The notes under the pieces: model-generated
Told to the model about the DNA's origin: nothing
Database searches by the model: none
Seen by the model: only the letters and a program-made list of their open reading frames with translations
From: Candidatus Nomurabacteria bacterium
GTDB lineage: Bacteria; Patescibacteriota; Minisyncoccia; Phycocordibacterales; UBA9973
DNA: 55,197 bases
Assembly (NCBI GenBank): GCA_020851595.1
Contig: JADZCK010000016.1
Coordinates: 1-55,197, forward strand
Direction of reading: 5' to 3'
Shown: piece by piece, positions 15,160 to 25,383 of the stretch
How positions within the stretch are numbered: the stretch's first letter is position 1
Layout of the letters: every line of letters begins with the position of its first letter
Position numbers and translations under genes: made by a program

Positions 15160-17172
15160 ATGAATTTAGAGGAAAAAATATTAAAATATCTGACTTTCTT
15201 TTTGGTTTTTGTCTCTCCGCTTATTTATTGGTCGCACGGCCTGTATCCGCATATATCTTCAAAAACTTTTTTTCTATATGGTGTTACAGAAATAATCTTT
15301 TTTTATTGGATTTATCTATTGATTACAGATGCTTCGTATAGAATATCAAAAAAAGCTTTGTATTTTGCTATTCCCATGCTTCTGTTTGTGTTGTGGATGA
15401 CTATAGCAGGAATCTATGGGGTGAATTTCTCGACATCTTTTTGGTCATCACTTGCTCGGGGTACAGGGCTTCTTACTTTATACCACTGTCTCGCATTGTC
15501 TTTTGTAATTATGTCTATGGTAGAGAGAGAAGGTGAGAAATATATCATTTCATTGTTTAAGTGGTTTATCTCCGGAGCTTTTATATTAGCATTAAGCGTC
15601 TGGCTTGGGCCTGGGGGTTTTGGTTCAAAAAGTGTCGTTTTGGCTACGGAAGGAGGGCTAATGGGGAACTCATCTTTAGCTGCAGTTTATCTGGCTTTTG
15701 CTTTAGGTTTTTCTGCGTTTCTACTTTTTCACGATAAAGTTAATAAAATAGAAAAATGGTTTATTTCATTTGCAATATTTACCATTTTATTTTCCCCAAT
15801 TTTTATAAATATATCTGGGTTGTTCAATGGTTATGGATTGATGGGTAGCGCACGCGCTTCAGTACTGACCTTGCCATTATTCGTTTGTTTTTTTACTGTA
15901 TTTTATTTTCTTTTATCACAAAAAAAATCATTAAAAATTGTAGGACTTGTTTTATTTTTGCTGGGTGCTATAAGTTTTTCTTATTTTTGGGTAGAGCTTA
16001 TCAATCCTAATACATCACTCCATACCAAATTTGCTGAAGAAGCCAGAGGTAGCCGATTTATTTTTTGGAATATAGCCAGTCAAGCTATGTCTAAGCATCC
16101 ATTTACAGGGTATGGCCCGGAAAATTATTTTATAGCTTTTCAGGAAAATTTTAATCCAGATTTACTCTTGAAGGAAAACAGTATGGAGGGTTTTGACGAT
16201 AAGGCGCACAATATTTACTTTGATGTGGGAGTTTCAGGTGGATATCCAGCAATTATATTTTACACTTTCTTTTTACTGGGCATCTATTACGCGATATATA
16301 AAGCGAAGATGTCTGGAAAAATAACACAAAAACAAGCTGCTGTTTTTGGATCCCTTCTTGCTGGTTACGTGTTCCAAAATCTGTTTGCATTCGATTCCAA
16401 TCTTTCACTCATGACTTTGTCTATATTCGCTGGAATATTTTATGCGCTTGGAACCAGTGAGATAGAAAATAAAAAAAATTACAAAGAAACTAAAGACGAT
16501 TTTATTTTTGCGTTACTTGCTACTATTTCTTTTTTAGTTTGTTTTGTTTTTTTTGTTTATATGCCGGTAAAAAAATCAAAACTCTACGCGGAAACATTTG
16601 CTTCTCCTATTAATCAAAGAGCAAGTATGTATAAAAATCTTCTATCTGGTTCTCCTGTCGGTGAAGATTGGGATGTAAGCGGGCTTGCTTTTGATGTTTA
16701 TAAAAAATATTCTGCTAATGCCGTTTCTTTAAAGAATGACAAAGAAAAACTTTCTTTCGTTACAGAAGACTTAAATTCATTAATTGCTTATTTATATAAA
16801 ATTACTGAAACTAACAAGATTGATTATCGTTTGTATATAAGTATAGCTAATTTAGAAAATACTCTTACGTATTTTTCTGGTAGGTCAAGTAATGCGCAAG
16901 ATATTAATAAATTATTTTCTGTATTGCAAACAGCAGAAAAACTTGCGCCCAATAACCCAAATGTATATTGGGCTATCGCGCAAACAAAAATATGGCTTGG
17001 AGATTTTAAGGGAACCGAAGAAGCGTATAGACAGGCTCTCAATGTCGCGCCTCGTTTGCCGGGTTCGTATTCCTTATTTTTGAGATATGCTCAAGCTCTA
17101 AATAACAAGAAACTTTTTGCCGAAATTCTTGCAAAGGGGAAAGAAAATGTCCCGGGTTTTACTTTTAAGTAA
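15160..17172 (+). CDS. O-antigen ligase/polymerase-like membrane protein with TPR tail
   Basis: The 670-residue protein has about ten to twelve membrane helices in the first 430 residues and a Wzy_C-type loop with GSRFIFWNIASQAMSKHPFTGYGPENY (about 300-325) and DDKAHNIYFD. The soluble C-terminus (about 480-670) has TPR-like sequence (ANPNVYWAIAQTKIWLGDFKGTEEAYRQAL). Such proteins ligate or polymerise glycan chains, or glycosylate proteins. The position right after the S-layer-like gene and before the fucose genes suggests glycan transfer to a surface acceptor. TATAAT lies 8 bases before the ATG. Confidence 0.82.
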   Translation: MNLEEKILKYLTFFLVFVSPLIYWSHGLYPHISSKTFFLYGVTEIIFFYWIYLLITDASYRISKKALYFAIPMLLFVLWMTIAGIYGVNFSTSFWSSLARGTGLLTLYHCLALSFVIMSMVEREGEKYIISLFKWFISGAFILALSVWLGPGGFGSKSVVLATEGGLMGNSSLAAVYLAFALGFSAFLLFHDKVNKIEKWFISFAIFTILFSPIFINISGLFNGYGLMGSARASVLTLPLFVCFFTVFYFLLSQKKSLKIVGLVLFLLGAISFSYFWVELINPNTSLHTKFAEEARGSRFIFWNIASQAMSKHPFTGYGPENYFIAFQENFNPDLLLKENSMEGFDDKAHNIYFDVGVSGGYPAIIFYTFFLLGIYYAIYKAKMSGKITQKQAAVFGSLLAGYVFQNLFAFDSNLSLMTLSIFAGIFYALGTSEIENKKNYKETKDDFIFALLATISFLVCFVFFVYMPVKKSKLYAETFASPINQRASMYKNLLSGSPVGEDWDVSGLAFDVYKKYSANAVSLKNDKEKLSFVTEDLNSLIAYLYKITETNKIDYRLYISIANLENTLTYFSGRSSNAQDINKLFSVLQTAEKLAPNNPNVYWAIAQTKIWLGDFKGTEEAYRQALNVAPRLPGSYSLFLRYAQALNNKKLFAEILAKGKENVPGFTFK

Positions 17173-17220
17173 TTTTTGAGTAAACTAAGTAAGCTCTGGA
17201 TTAGAAATATATTTAAATTT

Positions 17221-18273
17221 ATGAAAAGAAAAAAGAAAGCTTTAATTACAGGTATTACGGGTCAAGATGGTTCATATTTGGCAGAGTTTTTGTTGGGTAA
17301 GGGCTATGAGGTGCACGGTGTAATCCGAAGAGCCAGTACTTTTAATACTGGCCGTTTGGATAATATTTATCAAGATATACATAAAAGTGATCGAAGGCTT
17401 TTCTTGCATTATGGTGATGTGTCTGATAGCAGTAATATAAGCCGTTTGATTGAAAAAATAAAACCCGATGAAATTTATAATTTGGCTGCGCAGAGTCATG
17501 TGCGGGTGAGTTTTGATCTGCCTGAGTACACTGGGGATGTGACTGGTCTTGGCACTGTACGAATTTTGGATGCGATTAAACACTCCGGAATAAAAACAAA
17601 ATTTTATCAGGCGTCTTCTAGTGAAATGTTCGGAAAAGTAGAAAAAAAAGATTTGCCGATTACTGAGGACACACCATTTTACCCAAGGTCTCCTTATGGT
17701 TGCGCAAAAGTTTACTCATATTGGATTACAAAAAACTACAGGGAAAGCTATAATCTTTTTGCTGTAAATGGTATTTTATTTAATCACGAATCACCACGTC
17801 GCGGAGAAACTTTTGTGACTCGAAAAATTACTCGCGGGTTGGCTCGTATAAAACTTGGCAAAGAAGATAAATTATTCTTGGGAAATTTGGATGCAAAACG
17901 TGATTGGGGATATGCGCCGGACTATGTCGAAGCGATGTATCTAATGCTTCAAGAAAAAGAACCGGATGATTATATAGTAGCAACGGGAGAGACGCATACA
18001 GTGCGAGAATTTATAGAAAAAGCTGCGTCTTGTTTGGGCATGGATTTAGTTTGGAAAGGGAGTGGTGTGAAAGAAAAAGGTATTGATAAAAATACCGGAA
18101 AAGTAATTATTGAAATTGATCCAAAATATTTCAGGCCTACTGAAGTTGATGTATTGCTCGGTGATAGTTCTAAAGCGCAAAAAAAATTGGGTTGGAAGCC
18201 GAAAGTAAAATTTGATAAACTTGTAAGCATAATGGTTGAAGCGGATTTAGAAGAAGAACAAAAAAATAAATAA
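17221..18273 (+). CDS. gmd: GDP-mannose 4,6-dehydratase
   Basis: The 350-residue SDR enzyme converts GDP-mannose to GDP-4-keto-6-deoxymannose, the first step to GDP-fucose. It shows the Rossmann motif [12 protein letters not shown] (near 10-20), the active-site SSSEMFG and YGCAK, and the C-terminal [12 protein letters not shown]. The start ATG at 17221 is chosen over an upstream TTG at 17176 because it begins just before the conserved Rossmann strand. Next is fcl after 2 bases. Confidence 0.96.
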   Translation: MKRKKKALITGITGQDGSYLAEFLLGKGYEVHGVIRRASTFNTGRLDNIYQDIHKSDRRLFLHYGDVSDSSNISRLIEKIKPDEIYNLAAQSHVRVSFDLPEYTGDVTGLGTVRILDAIKHSGIKTKFYQASSSEMFGKVEKKDLPITEDTPFYPRSPYGCAKVYSYWITKNYRESYNLFAVNGILFNHESPRRGETFVTRKITRGLARIKLGKEDKLFLGNLDAKRDWGYAPDYVEAMYLMLQEKEPDDYIVATGETHTVREFIEKAASCLGMDLVWKGSGVKEKGIDKNTGKVIIEIDPKYFRPTEVDVLLGDSSKAQKKLGWKPKVKFDKLVSIMVEADLEEEQKNK

Positions 18274-18275
18274 AT

Positions 18276-19214
18276 ATGGATAAGAATTCTAAAATTTATG
18301 TAGCTGGGCACAGAGGGCTTGCTGGATCTGCAATATTGCGTGCATTAGAAAAAGATGGATATACAAACATTGTGACAAAAACTCATTCTGAATTGGATTT
18401 GACTATAGCAGAAGATGTAAAAGAATTTTTTAAGCAAGAAAAACCAGAATTTGTATTTGTTGCAGCTGCAAAAGTAGGAGGTATTGGAGATAACAATAAT
18501 CATCCAGCAGAATTCATAACGAAAAATTTAAAAATACAAATAAATATCATTGAAAATGCATATAAAAACGGAGTAAAGAAATTATTGTTTTTAGGTAGTT
18601 CTTGTATTTATCCAAAGATGGCAGAACAGCCAATAAAAGAAGAATATTTTATGACTGGTAAATTAGAGCCGACAAGCCAAGCTTATGCTGTCGCTAAAAT
18701 TGCGGGTATAATGATGTGCCAGTCTTATACAAAAGAATACGGAATGCAAACATTAAATGTAATGCCGGCAAACTTATATGGACCGAATGATAATTTTGAT
18801 TTGGAAAAATCACATGTTTTACCTGCGCTTATTCGCAAATTTTATGAAGCCAAAGAAAAGAATTTACCAGAAGTTGTAACTTGGGGTACTGGTTCACCTA
18901 AAAGAGAGTTTTTACATGCTGATGATCTGGCTTCTGCTTGTATTTTTCTTATGAAAAATAATTCTGATTCTGAAATTATAAATATTGGTACTGGGGAAGA
19001 AATATCTATTTTTGATCTTGTTAATATGGTAAAAAACGCAGTAGGATATACTGGTAAGGTTGTGTGGGACTCTTCCAAACCAGATGGTACACCCAGAAAA
19101 GTAATGGATGTTTCTAAATTACATTCGCTTGGTTGGAAACATCAAGTAAATCTAAAAGAAGGAATTGAAAACACTTGTAAGTGGTATGGTGAAAATAAAA
19201 ATAATTTAAGATGA
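18276..19214 (+). CDS. fcl: GDP-L-fucose synthase
   Basis: The 312-residue epimerase/reductase turns GDP-4-keto-6-deoxymannose into GDP-L-fucose using NADPH. It shows [12 protein letters not shown] at the N-terminus, SSCIYP (about 109-114) and the catalytic YAVAK. Together with gmd it supplies the donor for the GT11 and GT10 enzymes encoded nearby. Its last bases overlap the next start by 4 (ATGA). Confidence 0.96.
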   Translation: MDKNSKIYVAGHRGLAGSAILRALEKDGYTNIVTKTHSELDLTIAEDVKEFFKQEKPEFVFVAAAKVGGIGDNNNHPAEFITKNLKIQINIIENAYKNGVKKLLFLGSSCIYPKMAEQPIKEEYFMTGKLEPTSQAYAVAKIAGIMMCQSYTKEYGMQTLNVMPANLYGPNDNFDLEKSHVLPALIRKFYEAKEKNLPEVVTWGTGSPKREFLHADDLASACIFLMKNNSDSEIINIGTGEEISIFDLVNMVKNAVGYTGKVVWDSSKPDGTPRKVMDVSKLHSLGWKHQVNLKEGIENTCKWYGENKNNLR

Positions 19215-20047
19215 TATTTGTAAAATTAAAAGGAGGAATGGGTAATCAAATGTTTCAATATGCACTTGGGCGCGCAATGTCTTTACGTTACGGTGTGGAT
19301 TTAAGATTAGACACCTCCTTTTTTTATTTAGATTATAAAACTATAACTAAGAGAAGTTATAGTTTAGATGTGTTTAATATAAAAGCAAAAACATTTACAA
19401 TAAATAAATTTATAACGTATATTATTTCTTTTTTTAGAAAAATAATAAAAAATAAAGGAGTAGAAAAAAGTTTCCAATTTGATAAAGAAGTATTTTCTTT
19501 TGGACCAAATGTTTATCTGGATGGCTATTGGCAATCCCCAAAATATTTTGTGGGGTATGAAGATGTAATCAGAAAAGATTTTACTTTAAAAAATCCATTA
19601 AAACAAAATATTAAAAATTTAATGGACGAGATTAAAAGTAAAAATTCTATTTGTGTTCATGTAAGGAGGGGGGATTATGTTGGTAATAAAAATCATGAAG
19701 TTGTCGATGGTGAATATTATAAAAAAGCTATAGATTATATTAGCAAAATAAAAAATATAGAAAAAATCTATGTTTTTTCTGACGATATAAAATGGTGTAA
19801 GGGAAATATCTTTTTTGAATTTGAAACAATGTTTGTCGGAGAGGCATATTCTGGGGATAAATCTGAAGGGCATCTTTTTCTCATGAGCGCTTGTAAAGAT
19901 TTTATTATTCCAAATAGTTCTTTTTCTTGGTGGGCAGCTTGGCTTAGTACCAGCAATGATAAAATTGTTGTTATACCCCAAAAATGGTTTCCTGATGAAT
20001 CTATTAATACTAATGATTTAATTCCAGAAAACTGGATAAAAATATGA
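19211..20047 (+). CDS. Alpha-1,2-fucosyltransferase (GT11)
   Basis: The 278-residue protein begins [22 protein letters not shown], the GT11 N-terminal signature, and has the donor-binding HVRRGDYV (about 149-156) and FSWWAAWL near the C-terminus. It transfers fucose from GDP-fucose, usually to galactose in alpha-1,2 linkage. It overlaps fcl and the following GT2 gene by 4 bases each, which indicates translational coupling. Confidence 0.93.
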   Translation: MIFVKLKGGMGNQMFQYALGRAMSLRYGVDLRLDTSFFYLDYKTITKRSYSLDVFNIKAKTFTINKFITYIISFFRKIIKNKGVEKSFQFDKEVFSFGPNVYLDGYWQSPKYFVGYEDVIRKDFTLKNPLKQNIKNLMDEIKSKNSICVHVRRGDYVGNKNHEVVDGEYYKKAIDYISKIKNIEKIYVFSDDIKWCKGNIFFEFETMFVGEAYSGDKSEGHLFLMSACKDFIIPNSSFSWWAAWLSTSNDKIVVIPQKWFPDESINTNDLIPENWIKI

Positions 20048-20871
20048 ATAAATTAGTATCAATTATTTTACCTACATACAATGGCGCTGTTAGAATATCT
20101 GATGCCATAAAAAGTGTTTTAAACCAATCATACACTAATTGGGAGCTCTTGGTGATTGATGATGGATCAAAGGATAATACAAAAGAAATTGTTGAAAATT
20201 TTACAAAAACTGACTCAAGAGTTAAGTATATAAAAAATGAAAATAATTTAGGTATACAAAAAACTTTGAACAAAGGTATCCGAGAAGCAAAAGGGGAATA
20301 TATCGCCCGGATTGATGACGATGATATATGGTGTGACCCACAAAAACTAGAAAAACAAGTTGAATTTTTAGATAAAAATAAAGATTATGTTCTTGTTGGA
20401 ACAGGGGTAATCGTGGTAGACGAGGGTGGTAAAGAATTATTTAGATATTTAGTTTCGGTCTCTGATTATGATATACGAGAGAGGCTGTTGGGAAAAAATT
20501 GTTTTGTTCACTCAAGTGTAGTATTTAGAAAAGCTATTGTTCTTGAGATTGGTGGTTATGGCGAAGGAAGTGATGTTAGGCATATGGAGGACTATGATTT
20601 ATGGCTTCGAATTGGTTTAAAAGGAAAGTTTGCGAATCTTCCGATGTATAGCATAAAATGGTGTCTCCGAAATGGAAGTTTGAGTTCTGTTAATAGGATA
20701 GATATCTTTAAAAAGATTATATATCTAATAAAAAGTTATAAAGATTTTTATCCAAATTATCATTGGGCTGTGGTAAGATCATACGTACGTTTATTTATCT
20801 ACGGTTTTGTTCTCAAACTACCTATTAAGATGTCTTTAAACAAAATAATAAGATTATATAAAGAGAGTTAA
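20044..20871 (+). CDS. Family 2 glycosyltransferase
   Basis: The 275-residue GT-A enzyme has SIILPTYNGAVRISDAIKSVLNQ at the N-terminus, DDGSKDNT, and the DxD motif RIDDDDIW near 90. The acceptor is unknown. It is the last gene of the plus-strand glycan operon and ends tail-to-tail, one base away, against a minus-strand GT2 gene. Confidence 0.92.
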   Translation: MNKLVSIILPTYNGAVRISDAIKSVLNQSYTNWELLVIDDGSKDNTKEIVENFTKTDSRVKYIKNENNLGIQKTLNKGIREAKGEYIARIDDDDIWCDPQKLEKQVEFLDKNKDYVLVGTGVIVVDEGGKELFRYLVSVSDYDIRERLLGKNCFVHSSVVFRKAIVLEIGGYGEGSDVRHMEDYDLWLRIGLKGKFANLPMYSIKWCLRNGSLSSVNRIDIFKKIIYLIKSYKDFYPNYHWAVVRSYVRLFIYGFVLKLPIKMSLNKIIRLYKES

Positions 20872-21795
20872 TTATCTAAATATTTTTCTTAAATAATGTT
20901 TTACTACAGATTTTATGATTTGGTTCAAAATTACTGAATATATGTAAATAGATTTTATTAATATATGATTACTATCATATAGTCTTACTATTTTGTTTGC
21001 TATGTGGAAACTTATTCTTAATATTTTAGCAAGGTCGCTTGCTTTAAGATCTCCTTCTGCATGAAATTTGTAGAAAATATCGGAATACTCTAATGACCCA
21101 GTAAAAAATAAATAATTATCCTCAAATATTTTTTGCACACTTTGTTGTATTTTTTCTTTTGCTGTATTTGAATAGTTCGAATTGTGTTGTCTGTAGTCCA
21201 AAAGTATTTTTCGCATGTTTACCCCTTTGTGTTTTTTTATTGCTTTAGATAAAAATGCAAAATCTTCGCATGGTACTTCTGGATAATGGGGGATAGTATT
21301 TAATACAGAACGTCGATAGGTTACACTCGGATTACAGAAATAAATATTGCTGATAAATTTCCATCCAAGCATTAGACTATTGCTTGGATGATATATTTTT
21401 GTACCATCAGTACCATTACCAAATAACTCATATCCTCCCCCAACAATATCAACATCTTTATTTTTACTTAGAAATTCTATCTGATTTTCAAGTCTGTATG
21501 GTCTTTGTATATCATCTGCGTCTGCTTTTGCTATAAATTCGCCCGTCGCTATATCAAGTCCAGAATTTGTCGCTCCGTGTATGCCTTTGGCATATTTATT
21601 TTCTATTTTTATAATTCTTTTGTCTCTTGAAGTCCATTTTTCAATAATTTTACTTGAATTGTCAGTGGAACTGTCGTTGATTATAATAAGTTCCCAATTT
21701 TTATATGTTTGATTTAAAATACTTGCGATAGTATCATCAAGATATTTTGATGCATTATAAACAGGCATTATTATACTTACCTTTTTTTCTTTCAT
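20872..21795 (-). CDS. Family 2 glycosyltransferase
   Basis: The 307-residue GT-A protein has VSIIMPVYNASKYLDDTIASILNQ, NDSSTDNS and the metal site KADADD (about 90). It is the last gene of the long minus-strand glycan operon that begins with the sugar transferase at 29891. The C-terminal 80 residues form a basic helical region that may touch the membrane. Confidence 0.92.
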   Translation of the reverse strand: MKEKKVSIIMPVYNASKYLDDTIASILNQTYKNWELIIINDSSTDNSSKIIEKWTSRDKRIIKIENKYAKGIHGATNSGLDIATGEFIAKADADDIQRPYRLENQIEFLSKNKDVDIVGGGYELFGNGTDGTKIYHPSNSLMLGWKFISNIYFCNPSVTYRRSVLNTIPHYPEVPCEDFAFLSKAIKKHKGVNMRKILLDYRQHNSNYSNTAKEKIQQSVQKIFEDNYLFFTGSLEYSDIFYKFHAEGDLKASDLAKILRISFHIANKIVRLYDSNHILIKSIYIYSVILNQIIKSVVKHYLRKIFR

Positions 21796-21798
21796 TTT

Positions 21799-22584
21799 TT
21801 ATATAATTTTTCTAAATATTAATTTAATTAAAAGCAATGGATTTTTTGTTTTATACAGTAATTCTAGATAAAATTTAGATAGACCAATAAATTGTTTCAG
21901 TCTGTTTTTACTAGTATTGAAAGGGTGCCTGCGTATATGCACCAATACTTTTTCCGAATAATCTATAGAGTATTTTTCGGATATCCTAAGCCACATTTCC
22001 CAGTCTTCTGCAAAACGCAAATTTTCATTAAATAAACCGACATTACGGAAAACTTCGTTTTTTATCATAACACAACTAGCACTGCCTAAAATCTTATTTC
22101 CTTCCATTAATACATTGTATGCTTTGCCTCTGTATCTTGGGTCAATTTCTATTACATTATCTTTGCTTTTTTTGCCATTTATATCTATGGTGTCATATCT
22201 ACCATATACTAAGCCCAGATTTTCAAAGCTACTTGTTGTGAATATGTTTATTTGTTCTTCTAATTTATATTCTGTCCAAACATCATCTGCGTCTAGGAAG
22301 GCCAAGAAATCAGCCTTTGAATTTTTAACTCCAATATTTCTTGCGCTATTTGGCCCAGCATTTATTTTTTTGATATAAGTAATTGGAATGATGGAACGAT
22401 CCTTGTAATTTAATACTACGCTCTCAGTATTATCTGTAGACCCATCGTTTATTATGAAAATATTTTTCGGCTTGAGGGTTTGCCTTTCTATTGATTTTAT
22501 TGCTTCTAGTATAAAGGCCCCCTGGTTATATACAGGTATTATCACATCAATAGATATTAAATTTTCTTTTTTTATATTTTCCAT
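21799..22584 (-). CDS. Family 2 glycosyltransferase
   Basis: The 261-residue protein has the GT2 motifs DVIIPVYNQGAFILEAIKSI, NDGSTDNT and LDADD. The ATG at 22584 is preferred because it lies 2 bases after the stop of the preceding gene; a TTG at 22596 would overlap. A C-terminal basic segment (KNPLLLIKLIFRKII) could be membrane-associated. Acceptor unknown. Confidence 0.9.
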   Translation of the reverse strand: MENIKKENLISIDVIIPVYNQGAFILEAIKSIERQTLKPKNIFIINDGSTDNTESVVLNYKDRSIIPITYIKKINAGPNSARNIGVKNSKADFLAFLDADDVWTEYKLEEQINIFTTSSFENLGLVYGRYDTIDINGKKSKDNVIEIDPRYRGKAYNVLMEGNKILGSASCVMIKNEVFRNVGLFNENLRFAEDWEMWLRISEKYSIDYSEKVLVHIRRHPFNTSKNRLKQFIGLSKFYLELLYKTKNPLLLIKLIFRKII

Positions 22585-22586
22585 AC

Positions 22587-23579
22587 CTAGTACCAATTTT
22601 TTATTGAAAAAATTTTTTCATATTTATCTAAATTTATATCTGTTAATTCTTCGTTATAAAATGTTTTACAAAAGAGGGCGTATCTGTCTAATGCACATTC
22701 TACATAAGTAGGACTTATATTTTTCGTGGATTCTTTGTTATTATAAAAATTCATTCCAGAACCAACACACGAGAAATGCGCTAATTTTCTTCCAAAATCT
22801 ATTTTATAAGGGGTAGGGAAGTTGTTTATTTCTTCAAATAAATTATTTCTCTTGCCATATTTATCGCAACCTCCCACATCGTTGAAGTCTAAGTGATATA
22901 TTTTTGCTCCGTTATCTACCATATCAAACATCACTTGATCAAAAAAATCAATAGTTTTGTATTTAAATAATGGGTATGAACCATGAATCATTTGAGCAAA
23001 AACACTCATGTGGATTCTACCTAATATTTTTCTAATATTATATTTTACTAATTTTAATACAGATTTTAAAGAAAGGTTCAATATTTTGTTTATTGGTATT
23101 TCGTTGTTTTTTTCACCTAAATAATGTTTAGATATTTTTTCTTTATTAAAAAGTATGCAATTTGTTTGACATAAGTCAGTTAGGTGCATTATTTCTTTTA
23201 TTCCTTGTGGGTTATGATGGTAGTTGCGAATGGGTCCTATTATGTCATATTCTTTTGATTTTTCTATGATTTCATCAATTATATTTTCGCGAAATATTGT
23301 GTCACTATCAAAATGAATTATGTATTTTTCTTTACATTCCCGGATCACTTTTTCCCAAAGCAATGCCGTGCCTACGTGTCCATTATTTCTATACCCGTCT
23401 ATAATCTCATTATCAACTCCGATAAGTATGTTGTTGTGGTGTGTAGTTATTTTTTCAAAGTCGGATTTAGTGCCATATACATGCACTTTTTGGTTGTGAT
23501 ATTTATGAAAAGAATCTAAGGCGATTTTCCCTATTTTCCCGCAATTTACTATCTCTGTAAAAATAAATATCTCGTTCAT
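22587..23579 (-). CDS. Putative GT-A fold glycosyltransferase
   Basis: The 330-residue protein starts MNEIFIFTEIVNCGKIGKIAL and contains a plausible DxD motif in YIIHFDSDTIF (about residue 95), preceded by GHVGTALLWEKVI. These features fit a nucleotide-sugar transferase, but I cannot name the family. Its start overlaps the upstream GT10 stop by 4 bases. Base composition matches its neighbours. Confidence 0.7.
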   Translation of the reverse strand: MNEIFIFTEIVNCGKIGKIALDSFHKYHNQKVHVYGTKSDFEKITTHHNNILIGVDNEIIDGYRNNGHVGTALLWEKVIRECKEKYIIHFDSDTIFRENIIDEIIEKSKEYDIIGPIRNYHHNPQGIKEIMHLTDLCQTNCILFNKEKISKHYLGEKNNEIPINKILNLSLKSVLKLVKYNIRKILGRIHMSVFAQMIHGSYPLFKYKTIDFFDQVMFDMVDNGAKIYHLDFNDVGGCDKYGKRNNLFEEINNFPTPYKIDFGRKLAHFSCVGSGMNFYNNKESTKNISPTYVECALDRYALFCKTFYNEELTDINLDKYEKIFSIKNWY

Positions 23580-24619
23580 TTTTTTATGTTCTTTAATGAT
23601 TTTCTAATTTTTCTTAGAAAAGAAATAGCAAAATTTTCGATTTCTGGGTTAATTGTCAATAACTTCTTTTCTGTGTCATCTTTTTGTTTGTTTGCATATT
23701 CACTTAACATGGGGAATAATTGGTATTTATCTAAAATTAATTCTTTTGCTTTTAGTATCGTGTCTTGTGTCGTTTCGTATGTATTGCTATCTATAATACA
23801 CTTTATTTTATTTATTGCCTCTTCTGGTTTTTTTATATCTATGGTTGCTAGAGAATTATTGGGAAAATAGTCATATATGTTTTTGCAACCATAATATATT
23901 GGATATGAAAGCCCTAGAAATGCATCAGCAAGTTTTTCTGTCCAGTAATCTTCCAAAGAGCTGTTTTCTATACAGATGTGATACTTGTATGGGGCTATTG
24001 CATCCCATTTATCATTTATTTCGTTAAATCCTATGCCAAAAACATCAATTTTATCACCTAGCGTTTCTTTTAATTTTCTTAGAAAAGCGAGTCTTTCTCT
24101 GTGTCCTTTTGTGAAATTTTTATTTGAAACAATTATCGATATAAGTTTATTTTTTTTAATAGAATTTATTTTCTTAAGTTCATCATAAGTTTTTGAATAT
24201 TTTTCATCGTCTGTTTTTTTATTAAATTTGTGTCCTACCAACCAAGGCAAGGCTTGTTGCTTAAGTATTAAATTGGGGTGATTCATATTTTTTTGGCAGG
24301 TTAATATCGCCGTAAACTGTTTCAAGAATCTAGTTTGGTATTTTTTTACACTAGGAGGTTCAGCTGAAATAAACAATGTGCTGTTTTTGGGGCACAAAAC
24401 TGATTCTTTTTCCATAATTTCGTCATGTATGACCCACAAATCACATTCTGGTATATTTTCGTTTATAAAGAATTGGCAGTTATCCCATACAGGATTAAAA
24501 TTTTTTAATTGCTTAATAAAAGGCTTTCCATTTGTGCCAGTAGAAATCTTTATTTTAACTAAATTTTTTGTATTATTTAGGCCATCCTTATATTTTTTTA
24601 CAACATCTTCTTCGTTCAT
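23576..24619 (-). CDS. GT10 fucosyltransferase-like protein
   Basis: The 347-residue protein has the GT10 C-terminal signature APYKYHICIENSSLEDYWTEKLADAFLG, followed by PIYYGCKNIYDYFP (about 215-260). GT10 enzymes add fucose in alpha-1,3/1,4 linkage to GlcNAc or glucose. The ATG at 24619 is chosen; a start at 24640 would overlap the upstream gene by 19 bases. It pairs with the second GT10 gene at 25384-26457. Confidence 0.88.
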   Translation of the reverse strand: MNEEDVVKKYKDGLNNTKNLVKIKISTGTNGKPFIKQLKNFNPVWDNCQFFINENIPECDLWVIHDEIMEKESVLCPKNSTLFISAEPPSVKKYQTRFLKQFTAILTCQKNMNHPNLILKQQALPWLVGHKFNKKTDDEKYSKTYDELKKINSIKKNKLISIIVSNKNFTKGHRERLAFLRKLKETLGDKIDVFGIGFNEINDKWDAIAPYKYHICIENSSLEDYWTEKLADAFLGLSYPIYYGCKNIYDYFPNNSLATIDIKKPEEAINKIKCIIDSNTYETTQDTILKAKELILDKYQLFPMLSEYANKQKDDTEKKLLTINPEIENFAISFLRKIRKSLKNIKK

Positions 24620-24621
24620 AT

Positions 24622-25377
24622 TTACTTTTTTACAAACCAAAATAAACCACAGCCATATCTTTGTTTATTTGATAATTCACTAGAAGCATTTTCTATTATG
24701 CCTTTAGAAAAATCATCTGGTATTAATGAAAATTCTTTTAGCTTTAGGTCAGGGAAGTAGCTCGTGATTTGGTCATACGAATATATTCTGTGTGCATTAA
24801 ATTGTATGTTTGGTTTTCCTATTGGTGTTACAAACAAAAGATTCCCATTTGTTGTGAGTACTCTTGATAATTCTTGCATGGCTTTAATGTCTCCGTCTGG
24901 GTTAATTGGATCTCCGTATCTACCAAGTCCAATATGCTCAACAGTATGCATACAGGAAAGGGATTCAATGCTATTGGTTGCAAATGGTAGCCTGGTTAGG
25001 TCAGCTTCTTTTGATTTTAGATTAGAAAGATTAATTTTTACGGGTCTGTAGTCGTAAAATTCGACTGGTAAAAATGCAGATACTATTGTTGAAAAACTTA
25101 TAACTGAAGATATGTCCACGTGTTTTTTAGGATTTGTTTTTGCAATAATTCTAGCAGCCCAAGCTGGGTGATACGTATAGTGGTGATCAAATGGAGTGGT
25201 TGTGGTTTTGTCGAAAAGTATTGGGTATCTATTGTGCCAAGCAAGAGAAAATCTGCGGTTATTTCTCGATTTGTTTTTAAAATCAAGAAAATCACAAATA
25301 AAATTCAGATAATAATATGTCTTTCTTATTCTCAGTTTGATATAATTAGGGATTATATTTTTTAATATTTTTATCAT
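24622..25377 (-). CDS. DUF268-type putative methyltransferase
   Basis: The 251-residue protein has a class I methyltransferase layout: HVDISSVISF as motif I-like, then SCMHTVEHIGLGRYGDPINPDGDIKAMQELSRVLTTNGNLLFVTPIGKPNIQFNAHRIYSYDQI, which fits DUF268. Its place between two GT10 genes suggests sugar or glycan-end modification. The reaction is not known. It could limit chain length by methylation, as in other ABC-exported glycans. Confidence 0.75.
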   Translation of the reverse strand: MIKILKNIIPNYIKLRIRKTYYYLNFICDFLDFKNKSRNNRRFSLAWHNRYPILFDKTTTTPFDHHYTYHPAWAARIIAKTNPKKHVDISSVISFSTIVSAFLPVEFYDYRPVKINLSNLKSKEADLTRLPFATNSIESLSCMHTVEHIGLGRYGDPINPDGDIKAMQELSRVLTTNGNLLFVTPIGKPNIQFNAHRIYSYDQITSYFPDLKLKEFSLIPDDFSKGIIENASSELSNKQRYGCGLFWFVKK

Positions 25378-25383
25378 ATATAT

